From Bacteroidota bacterium (lineage in GTDB: Bacteria; Bacteroidota; Bacteroidia; Chitinophagales; Saprospiraceae): 13,814 bases of DNA. The notes beneath the pieces are model-generated. The model did no database searches and had not been told where the DNA came from. It was given only the letters and a program-made list of their open reading frames with translations. The DNA is taken from NCBI GenBank assembly GCA_024277695.1, contig JAJRUR010000326.1:1-13814 (forward strand). Direction: 5' to 3'. Positions 1 to 6,257 of the stretch are shown here, piece by piece. Positions within the stretch are counted from its first letter, which is position 1; each line of letters opens with the position of its first letter. Both the position numbers and the translations under genes were made by a program.

Positions 1-84
1 ATATAAGCATCAAGCACATTAAAGAGTTCCAATCTTTTTAGCTTTGGGAAGGTGAGCAATATCTTCCAAGTGTTGGAGTATATA

Positions 85-99
85 ACTGTCCTTGACAGT
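85..99. repeat. Small perfect inverted repeat
   Basis: ACTGTC and GACAGT are separated by CTT, giving a 6-bp stem with a 3-nt loop. There is no T-tract on either side, so it is not a standard terminator. Function is unknown and it could be chance. Confidence 0.3.
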
Positions 100-141
100 A
101 GTAAATCCAGCAACTATATAATCAAGCGATATTTCAATGGC

Positions 142-164
142 AGCCGTCTTACACTACTACGGCT
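142..164. repeat. Small inverted repeat
   Basis: AGCCGT (142-147) and ACGGCT (159-164) form a 6-bp GC-rich stem with an 11-nt loop, about 40 bp from the repeat at 85-99. It lies past the 3' end of the kinase gene in the kinase's direction of transcription. It could be a transcript-end structure, but there is no U-tract after it. Function is not assignable. Confidence 0.3.
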
Positions 165-293
165 TGAAAACCGTCAAACAAAGCCGCCTGAACTGTACAC
201 TCAAAAGCTCCACCACAGCCCTATAAAAAAGTTACCTACACATCCCTATCCGATATCATACGGTCCAAGTCTTCAGTATATGTCGTCATGAAT

Positions 294-1019
294 TTATCTG
301 GTAACCTCTGGATGCTCTATCTGGCTGTTTTCTGTCGGAGGTATTTTATTCTTACGAAGTAGTGGTAACTTTACTTCAAATCGATCGTCCCAATCATTGA
401 TGTACACCGTCTTCTTTGAGAGTAGCTCATAGCGTTTCTTGATGTTATTTATACCATGTTTTGTAGATAGTACATTAGTAATTTTTAGCTTTTTGTCATT
501 GGATATTATTATGCTTTTACCGTCAAAATATATATCTATATTGATGATGTTTTTCTTGCTCAGTTCATTATGTTTTACTACATTTTCTATAAGTAACTGG
601 ATCGCCAGGGGAGGGATATAAGTATCCAATTGTCTGTTTTGGATTGTGAGTCTTATGCTGTTGCCAAAACGTACGTTCAGTATATCACAATAGGCTTCTA
701 CGAGTTCTATTTCTCTTGAAAATTTGATGAGTTCTTCTTTGCTGTTGACGAGCAGTAATCTGTAAAACTCTGTCAGTTTTTCTGTAAAATATATCGCTTT
801 TTGCTGGTCATCTTCTATAAGTGCTATCAGCGTATTAAAAGAATTGAAAAGAAAATGGGGGTTTAGCTGATTTTTTAAATTGATGAGTTGAGATTCGACA
901 TGCTTTTTTGAAATTTCACTCTCTAGGAGTTTTTGCATTTTTTGATTCTGAAAATGGTATTTTAGCCCGCCAACTGCGAGCAGGATCAATATAGTGATTA
1001 TGAAAATCGTACTTGCCAT
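294..1019 (-). CDS. LytS-type sensor histidine kinase, short, single membrane pass
   Basis: A 241-aa His_kinase-family (LytS/YehU type) sensor kinase. An N-terminal hydrophobic helix (about residues 3-18) anchors it to the inner membrane. A short charged, probably coiled-coil stretch (about 24-50) leads to the phosphoacceptor motif QLNPHFLFNSFN, with His55 as the likely phosphorylated residue. The ATP-binding part has an N-box (ENVVKHN, Asn146) and a D-box-like ISNDKK. The G-box is degenerate (KHGINNI, where GxGLxNI is usual). There is no periplasmic or seven-helix sensor domain, so the signal is unknown; it may sense through the helix or a partner. It lies downstream of the LytTR regulator on the same strand, 236 bp away, the reverse of the more usual kinase-first order. 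The family assignment is firm; the partnership with the regulator is inferred from proximity. Confidence 0.9.
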   Translation of the reverse strand: MASTIFIITILILLAVGGLKYHFQNQKMQKLLESEISKKHVESQLINLKNQLNPHFLFNSFNTLIALIEDDQQKAIYFTEKLTEFYRLLLVNSKEELIKFSREIELVEAYCDILNVRFGNSIRLTIQNRQLDTYIPPLAIQLLIENVVKHNELSKKNIINIDIYFDGKSIIISNDKKLKITNVLSTKHGINNIKKRYELLSKKTVYINDWDDRFEVKLPLLRKNKIPPTENSQIEHPEVTR

Positions 1020-1152
1020 GATCTATTAGTACATAATTATTCAGTGTTCATATCCTAACTTAAGACCATGCACATCCTTCATCAGAAGCTGTACCTTGGT
1101 GATGGTAGCTCTAGACTGTCACACACAACTACATATCGCACAGGATCTGAGA

Positions 1153-1160
1153 CAAATATA
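1153..1160 (-). promoter_or_regulatory. Possible -7 element for the kinase gene
   Basis: The minus strand reads TATATTTG, matching the Bacteroidota -7 consensus TAnnTTTG, in the 236-bp gap before the kinase. It is 134 nt from the start codon, much further than the 22-25 nt seen at other genes here, and no TTG sits at the expected upstream distance. The gap otherwise holds only a weak hairpin (1087-1110) and no gene. Treat as weak. Confidence 0.2.
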
Positions 1161-1255
1161 GACATTTTGTATCCAAATCTTGTTGGGTTTTTATGCCAAA
1201 TAATTTTGTACTACATCATAGTGTGTACAGAAGTGCTTGTTTATCAGTAGTTGCC

Positions 1256-1990
1256 TTACCTGTCCAGCCATTGCTTAAAATCTGGTGTTTTGTGGGTGCT
1301 GATGATTACATCTTCGTCGAATGCTGGAGAGAGTTCTAATCTAAGTCTGGACTTAAAGTGTGTTCTGATTTTGGATATTGCATCTATTTGGATAATAAAC
1401 TGACGGTTGATTCGGAAAAATAATTTGGGATCGAGCAGATTTTCTAAGTCCTTCAATTTGTAGTCTGATGGTGTACGTGTCCCATCTCTTGCTACAAAAT
1501 AACACAATTTATTTTCAGAATACACATAGGCTATGTCTTCAGTTTTGACATTCTTAAGCTGTGTCCCGAACCGGATGAGAAACCTCGACTTATACAATGA
1601 TTGTTTTTTGTCTATGTTCAGAGCTTGATCTGCTGATATGGTCCGTGCCTTGCTAACTGCTTCTCTAAGTTCGTCTTTTTTTATCGGTTTGAGCAGATAG
1701 TCCAAAGCATTCTTGCGAAAAGCCAATACAGCGTACTCATCATGAGCCGTCGTAAATATCACTTTAGGCTTTACTTCGATGATCTCAAATAGTTCCATAC
1801 TGTTTCCGTCCACTACCTGAATATCGACAAATAGTACTTCAGGATCGCGTTCTGTCGAAAGCAAATACTGGGCAGTGTCTTGTATCGATTCAAATATTTC
1901 CACCACTTGGATGCCCATATCAAGATCTTCCAACATACGTTTTAACCGCTTGGCAGCTATCTGCTCATCTTCTAGTATGATGACTTCCAT
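1256..1990 (-). CDS. LytTR-family two-component response regulator
   Basis: A 244-aa response regulator with an N-terminal receiver domain (about 1-117) and a C-terminal LytTR DNA-binding domain (about 135-244). Receiver landmarks are all present: acidic pair Glu7-Asp8, phosphoacceptor Asp56 (LFVDIQ), Thr80/Thr81 and Lys101 in the LLKPI motif. The LytTR part has the typical FFRINRQFI segment and the FKQWLDR ending common in Bacteroidota members. It should bind DNA as a phosphorylated dimer and is probably phosphorylated by the kinase encoded just downstream. It is transcribed divergently from the redox operon at 2195, with 204 bp between, so it could regulate that operon; I found no convincing LytTR direct repeats there. 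Length and domains are normal for the family. Confidence 0.93.
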   Translation of the reverse strand: MEVIILEDEQIAAKRLKRMLEDLDMGIQVVEIFESIQDTAQYLLSTERDPEVLFVDIQVVDGNSMELFEIIEVKPKVIFTTAHDEYAVLAFRKNALDYLLKPIKKDELREAVSKARTISADQALNIDKKQSLYKSRFLIRFGTQLKNVKTEDIAYVYSENKLCYFVARDGTRTPSDYKLKDLENLLDPKLFFRINRQFIIQIDAISKIRTHFKSRLRLELSPAFDEDVIISTHKTPDFKQWLDR

Positions 1991-1995
1991 ATATA

Positions 1996-2025
1996 CAAAT
2001 ATAAAATATTATTTGACTGTTACAA
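1996..2025 (-). promoter_or_regulatory. Predicted promoter of the response regulator, nearly leaderless
   Basis: On the minus strand, TTG (2025-2023), 19 bp, then TATATTTG (2003-1996) match the Bacteroidota -33/-7 pattern at normal spacing. The -7 element ends only 5 nt before the ATG at 1990, so transcription would begin at or very near the start codon. A second possible -7 element, TATTTTTG (2041-2034), lies further upstream but has no -33 match and would give an ordinary leader. Confidence 0.45.
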
Positions 2026-2161
2026 TGATATAGCAAAAATAGTTGCTTGGTTAAGGATTTTATAGTGTATTGTTCTTTTGATTAATAATTCTAAATATGC
2101 CGTTTCAGAGGTCTAAATTACCATTTCGGTATTATGTATATAATAGTTGAGTAATTCTTCT

Positions 2162-2169
2162 TAAGTTTG
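2162..2169 (+). promoter_or_regulatory. -7 promoter element of the redox operon
   Basis: TAAGTTTG followed by C matches TAnnTTTG exactly and ends 25 nt before the ATG at 2195. This is nearly the same distance as at L19 and at the right-edge gene. No TTG sits 17-23 bp upstream, so the -33 part is missing or degenerate, and an activator may be needed (inference). No Shine-Dalgarno sequence precedes the start codon. Confidence 0.55.
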
Positions 2170-2194
2170 CACCCTATTAAGCAGGTGTTTTTAT

Positions 2195-3046
2195 ATGTCC
2201 AAACTCGTTCACCGTATCTATATCGGTACTTTTGTACTAATCGTACTATACGCTATGCTTTATTTGAGCTATAGGGGCTATGACTACTACCAAACGGCAC
2301 TCGAAGAGCGCTATTTTCACCTGGATCATGATTGGCTAAAAGCTAGTGGACCCTTTGGACACGGCTTGGGCATCATTGGGACATTGATGATTGTAATTGG
2401 TGTAGCTATGTATATGATCAGGAAGCGGGTAAAAAAATTTCACAAACTTGGTGTACTCAAGCACTGGCTCGAATTTCATATTTTTCTGTGCTCACTCGGG
2501 CCTGTGTTGGTGCTTTTTCATACTTCATTTAAGTTTGGAGGTGTAGTATCCGTGAGTTTCTGGAGTATGGTAGCTGTTGTAGCCAGTGGTGTATTAGGTA
2601 GATTTATTTATTTGCAGATTCCACATACGATACAAGGAAGGGCTTTGAGCTTGGATGAGGTCAAGGAAATGGCGAGTACATACACGAGCGAACTGTCCGC
2701 ACTCAATGCGCAGGAGGCTTTGGAGATCAACAAATTGTTAACTCCTCTGGATAATCCTCCCGAAAATATAAGCTTTCTAGATTTGTATGTTTTACAACGA
2801 CGTACATTGAAGTCTATCAAACTACAGCTTGCAAGCTATAATTTGTCCAAAACTTCAAGAAAAAGAGTATGGATGATGTATAAAAATCAAGTAAACCTCA
2901 AAAGAAAAATTGCACGCCTCGAATGGATGAAAAAATTATTTGCTTACTGGCATGTGGCTCACTTACCTTTCGCCATTATTATGTTAGTGATCATGGTCAT
3001 CCATGTGTTGGTTACGATAGCATTTGGTTATAGATGGATATTTTAA
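2195..3046 (+). CDS. Five-helix diheme cytochrome b-like membrane protein
   Basis: A 283-aa integral membrane protein with predicted helices at about 8-26, 53-75, 91-111, 117-140 and 250-278. Histidines 95 and 109 in helix 3 and 256 and 270 in helix 5 are each 14 residues apart. This is the spacing of the two-heme transmembrane cores of cytochrome b and NOX/ferric-reductase proteins, so I infer two stacked b hemes. The basic loop at 76-84 (RKRVKK) and the basic 110-residue region between helices 4 and 5 place both on the cytoplasmic side. That puts heme 95/256 near the cytoplasm and heme 109/270 near the periplasm. It is the first gene of an operon, with only 3 bp before the FeS-flavoprotein gene, so it probably passes electrons between that protein and the multiheme cytochrome. 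The exact family is not named with confidence; no enzymatic domain is visible in it. Confidence 0.75.
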   Translation: MSKLVHRIYIGTFVLIVLYAMLYLSYRGYDYYQTALEERYFHLDHDWLKASGPFGHGLGIIGTLMIVIGVAMYMIRKRVKKFHKLGVLKHWLEFHIFLCSLGPVLVLFHTSFKFGGVVSVSFWSMVAVVASGVLGRFIYLQIPHTIQGRALSLDEVKEMASTYTSELSALNAQEALEINKLLTPLDNPPENISFLDLYVLQRRTLKSIKLQLASYNLSKTSRKRVWMMYKNQVNLKRKIARLEWMKKLFAYWHVAHLPFAIIMLVIMVIHVLVTIAFGYRWIF

Positions 3047-3049
3047 GCT

Positions 3050-4384
3050 ATGGAGTTAATCTTAGAACAATTTTTGGTATATTTAATTGTTGCGCTATTT
3101 GTCGGTCTGATTTTATGGTGGTATCTGAGGAGTCAAAAACTCAAGACAAAACGTGTAGATGTAAAAATACAGATGGCCAAAGAAGCGGGCTTGCACGAGC
3201 CGCTCTCTTTGCATCCTGTGATCAATCCGGATATGTGTATTGGCTCAGGTGCTTGTGTCGTAGCTTGTCCGGAAAAAGATATTTTAGGTATGCGTGGGGG
3301 AAAAGCAACCCTCATCAATGCATCGAGGTGTATCGGGCACGGCGCATGTTTTCACGCTTGCCCCGTTGAAGCAATAACACTACAAATCGGTACCGCAAAA
3401 CGGGGAGTAGATCTACCTCATGTCAATCATGATTTTGAAACCAATGTGCCGGGCATGTATATTGCAGGAGAATTGGGTGGTATGGGTCTGATCAAAAATA
3501 GTGTAGAACAAGGTAAGCAGGCAGTCGAAAATATGATCAGATCCGGAATCGAACCGGCCCAAGACGATCAGATGGATATCATCATCATCGGTGCCGGACC
3601 TGCCGGTATTGCAGCATCTTTGGAATCTAAAAAAAATGGACTCTCTAGTATCATCCTTGAGCAATTTACTTTGGGAGGTACCGTCTATAATTTCCCACGA
3701 GCTAAGATTGTTATGACTTCTCCAATGGTCTTACCCCTTTATGGAAAAATCAACAAGTACGAAATGACTAAAGAAGAGCTTCTGAGTCTGTGGCAAAAAG
3801 TTATTTCTCAGAATGATATACGCATCAAAGAAAATACCAAGGTGGAGGCAATACACTGTTCGGACGAGGGCTTTTTAGTCGATACAAAAGCCGGAATCAC
3901 CTACAAAGCTCGGCGAGTTCTGCTCGCAATAGGTCGTAGAGGGACTCCCCGTAAACTCAATGTGCCCGGCGAAAATCTCGGAAAGGTGGCTTATCGCATG
4001 CTAGAACCCGAACGCTTAAAAAATAAAAAAATACTCGTCGTCGGTGGGGGAGATTCAGCAATTGAAGCTGCTTTGGCTATCAAAGATCATAATGAAGTCC
4101 ACCTGTCTTATCGCAAAGATAAATTTAACAGAATCAAACCCAAAAACGCAGACAAAATAAAGGAGGCCATCGATGATGGCAAAATCACAATACTCTACAA
4201 TACCAATGTCACACAAATAGAACCCGAGCGTGTTGTGATTGCTCAAAAAGATCAAGAAAATGACATCGTACTACCAAATGATTTGGTCTATATCTTTGCC
4301 GGAGGCGAGTTGCCCACGGATTTTCTAAAAAAAGCCGGAATTAAGATCACCAAGCGATTTGGCTACACGATGATGAAACATTAA
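3050..4384 (+). CDS. Membrane-anchored ferredoxin/FAD/NAD(P) oxidoreductase, circularly permuted thioredoxin reductase-like
   Basis: A 444-aa predicted electron-transfer flavoprotein. An N-terminal helix (about 8-25) followed by basic RSQKLKTKR anchors it with the rest in the cytoplasm. Residues 60-110 are a ferredoxin-like domain with two motifs, CIGSGACVVACP and CIGHGACFHACP. Each lacks the usual second cysteine (Ser66, His97). Residues 131-162 (TNVPGMYIAGEL onward) are the segment that normally closes the FAD site at the C-terminus of thioredoxin reductases. Only then come the FAD motif GAGPAG (181-186) and the NAD(P) motif GGGDSAIE (332-339). The protein ends soon after AGGELPTDF with no second closing segment. 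No redox CxxC precedes GGGDSA, so it is not a thioredoxin reductase and resembles the YpdA group. The basic YRKDKFNR after the NAD(P) motif hints at NADPH. Its likely partner is the upstream cytochrome b. Confidence 0.8.
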   Translation: MELILEQFLVYLIVALFVGLILWWYLRSQKLKTKRVDVKIQMAKEAGLHEPLSLHPVINPDMCIGSGACVVACPEKDILGMRGGKATLINASRCIGHGACFHACPVEAITLQIGTAKRGVDLPHVNHDFETNVPGMYIAGELGGMGLIKNSVEQGKQAVENMIRSGIEPAQDDQMDIIIIGAGPAGIAASLESKKNGLSSIILEQFTLGGTVYNFPRAKIVMTSPMVLPLYGKINKYEMTKEELLSLWQKVISQNDIRIKENTKVEAIHCSDEGFLVDTKAGITYKARRVLLAIGRRGTPRKLNVPGENLGKVAYRMLEPERLKNKKILVVGGGDSAIEAALAIKDHNEVHLSYRKDKFNRIKPKNADKIKEAIDDGKITILYNTNVTQIEPERVVIAQKDQENDIVLPNDLVYIFAGGELPTDFLKKAGIKITKRFGYTMMKH

Positions 4385-4409
4385 TGCAGTTTAGAGCGTT
4401 GCGCTAGAT

Positions 4410-6245
4410 ATGAGTATGCTTAAGTATTTTGTTGGTTTTATATTATTCCTGAATTCAGGACTACTCTACACCCAGATATCTCCGGGACCCCTCGTCGAAT
4501 ATCACAAAGAACTCGAAGGACTTTTTAACTGTACCGAGTGCCATACATTGGGACAGAAAATTTCAGATGAAAAATGTCTAGACTGTCACGAACTACTCCG
4601 AAGTCGAATCGATGCAGGAAAAGGATATCACGTGTCGGACGTCGTCACCTCAATAAATTGTTTTGAATGTCATAGCGATCATCACGGTCGCAAATTTGAT
4701 ATCATACGCTTTGACGAAAGCGAATTTGATCACGATCTGACAGGCTACGAATTGTTGGGAGCTCACCAAGACCCTAAGTGTGCAGATTGTCATAAAGATG
4801 CACATATTTCAAAAAAAGAAATACGCGACAAAGTATATACTTATTTAGGGCTATCTACCGAATGCCTTAGCTGCCATGATGACTATCATCGCTCTGAATT
4901 AGGTACTTCTTGTATTGATTGTCATGACTTCGAAGCCTTTGTGCCCGCACCAAAATTTGATCATAATGATACCGATTTTAGATTGATAGGAGCGCACAAA
5001 GAATTGGATTGCGTCTCCTGCCATGCTATCGAGGGAAGCGGTGAGGATAGATTTCAACAATTTACCGGCCTTGCTTTTGATAACTGCACCTCCTGCCATG
5101 AGGATGTACATCAAGGTAAATTTGGCAATAAATGTACAGACTGTCACAACCAAAATTCTTTTTCAGAAATAAGTGGTCGAAAGAATTTTGATCATAGTAC
5201 GACCAATTTTCCGCTATTAGGACAACACCGCTTTTTGGATTGCTTTGAGTGCCATGATCGGCAAAATTCTGCAAGCACCATGTTCGAAGACTTCCAGCAC
5301 CAAAACTTCAACCACTGCACAACTTGTCACGAAGATGTGCACAACAACAAATTCGGCCAAGACTGTAGGAAGTGCCACTCAGAAGAGTCCTTCAAACAAC
5401 TCAACGACCCCGATGCCTTTGACCATTCGCTTACAGACTATCCCTTAATAGGGATGCACATAGAGGTAGATTGTGCCGCTTGTCACATATCTGAAGATAT
5501 GACAGATCCCCTTGAACACGAAGAGTGCAAGTCCTGTCACGATGACTATCATCAGGGAGATTTTGTTGATACCAATGGCCAAAGCCCGGATTGTGCCTCA
5601 TGTCATCAGGTAGAGGAGGGTTTTGAAAATACACATTTTGATATCGATGATCACAAGAATACAGACTTTCCCCTCACCGGTGCACATATAGCTACTCCTT
5701 GTTTCGTTTGTCATCTCCAATCTGAGGATCGTTGGGAGTTTCGCAATATCGGTAAACTATGCGTGGACTGTCATGATGATATTCACTACCAATATATAGA
5801 TAGTGCATATTATCCGAAGCAAGATTGCCAAGCTTGTCATAGCACAGAAGCCTGGGCAGACATCGATTTTGACCACAGTCGGACTGATTTTGAGCTAGAA
5901 GGAGCCCATGCGCGTTCGGATTGTAGAGCATGCCATATGGATGGGGAAGACCAAAATCAGCTAAACCAAGAGTTTAAAGGACTTGATGCGGATTGTCTCC
6001 ATTGTCATGAAAATGTCCACTACGGCCAGTTTGACCATCTCGGTGAGAAAAATTGCAACAATTGTCATGGATTTGAAGATTGGACAGCATCGCGATTTGA
6101 TCATGACAATACAAAATTTAGACTCGAAGGAGCACATCAAGATCTCGAGTGCGCCGCATGTCATAAAACGATCATAAGAGATAGTACAGAGCTCATACTG
6201 TATAAAATAGAAAAATTTGAATGCGTGGATTGCCACGGTAGTTGA
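4410..6245 (+). CDS. 23-heme c-type cytochrome with seven tri-heme modules
   Basis: A 611-aa exported cytochrome. Residues 1-22 look like a Sec signal peptide (basic start, hydrophobic 6-19), with no lipobox, so it should be periplasmic or released. I count 23 CxxCH heme sites, at residues 41, 56, 84, 124, 152, 168, 201, 226, 242, 278, 303, 319, 355, 373, 395, 431, 451, 473, 505, 529, 549, 581 and 605. That is one heme per about 27 residues. Modules repeat every 74-77 residues in the order CxxCHxxxH, CxxCH, FDH-x-TxF-x-L, GAH, CxxCH. The three extra histidines per module suit bis-histidine ligation. The last heme sits four residues before the C-terminus, so there is no additional domain. The start could be Met1 or Met3. 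It is the third operon gene, 25 bp after the flavoprotein. The family is known from multiheme cytochromes; substrate and direction of electron flow are unknown. Confidence 0.9.
   Translation: MSMLKYFVGFILFLNSGLLYTQISPGPLVEYHKELEGLFNCTECHTLGQKISDEKCLDCHELLRSRIDAGKGYHVSDVVTSINCFECHSDHHGRKFDIIRFDESEFDHDLTGYELLGAHQDPKCADCHKDAHISKKEIRDKVYTYLGLSTECLSCHDDYHRSELGTSCIDCHDFEAFVPAPKFDHNDTDFRLIGAHKELDCVSCHAIEGSGEDRFQQFTGLAFDNCTSCHEDVHQGKFGNKCTDCHNQNSFSEISGRKNFDHSTTNFPLLGQHRFLDCFECHDRQNSASTMFEDFQHQNFNHCTTCHEDVHNNKFGQDCRKCHSEESFKQLNDPDAFDHSLTDYPLIGMHIEVDCAACHISEDMTDPLEHEECKSCHDDYHQGDFVDTNGQSPDCASCHQVEEGFENTHFDIDDHKNTDFPLTGAHIATPCFVCHLQSEDRWEFRNIGKLCVDCHDDIHYQYIDSAYYPKQDCQACHSTEAWADIDFDHSRTDFELEGAHARSDCRACHMDGEDQNQLNQEFKGLDADCLHCHENVHYGQFDHLGEKNCNNCHGFEDWTASRFDHDNTKFRLEGAHQDLECAACHKTIIRDSTELILYKIEKFECVDCHGS
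4530..6236 (+). repeat. Tandem tri-heme protein repeat region
   Basis: This is the coding span of the heme-binding part, residues 41-609. The GxH landmark falls at residues 117, 194, 271, 348, 424, 498 and 574, giving intervals of 77, 77, 77, 76, 74 and 76. This shows seven tandem copies of an ancestral unit of about 231 bp. Module 5 is the most diverged: FDH is replaced by FDIDDH and an insert (VDTNGQSPD) lies between its first two hemes. The N-terminal part carries one extra heme site (residue 41 or 56) and the C-terminus one more (605). Confidence 0.85.
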
Positions 6246-6257
6246 TTTGCTCGCTAC

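Larger units (their letters stand above)
1..293. other. Left-edge region with no supportable gene
   Basis: This stretch lies downstream of the kinase gene (which ends at 294) and holds no convincing coding sequence. It contains two small inverted repeats (85-99 and 142-164), listed separately. On the minus strand, from about 107 to the window edge, one frame is open without an ATG and gives a leucine-rich translation (including FPKLKRLELFN). The neighbouring frame reads protein-like text just upstream (TTVKDSYILQHLEDIAHLPK) and then hits a stop. That pattern could be a frameshifted remnant or the edge of a minus-strand gene, but I recognise no family and it may be chance. No rho-independent terminator for the kinase transcript is visible. 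Confidence 0.4.

Noticed and set aside
52..291. Open frame of 79 codons on the plus strand starting with GTG
   Set aside because: Low-complexity Ser/Thr/Pro/Lys-rich translation, no family resemblance, no promoter or ribosome-binding context, and it ends against the convergent kinase gene.
1087..1110. Hairpin AGC-TG-TACC / GGTAGCT in the regulator-kinase gap
   Set aside because: Seven base pairs with a 2-nt bulge, an 8-nt loop and no U-tract. Too weak to call a terminator or attenuator.
1201..1208. TAATTTTG on the plus strand, an exact -7 match with TTG 18 bp upstream
   Set aside because: No plus-strand gene follows; the next coding sequence downstream is the response regulator on the opposite strand. 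Probably chance in AT-rich DNA.
1991..2194. LytTR binding sites in the divergent promoter region
   Set aside because: Single GTT-containing words such as ACTGTTAC and CCGTTTCAG occur, but no pair of direct repeats at helical spacing was found.
3050..4384. Thioredoxin reductase (trxB) as the product
   Set aside because: No redox-active CxxC before the GGGDSA motif, plus an N-terminal membrane anchor and ferredoxin domain that TrxB lacks.
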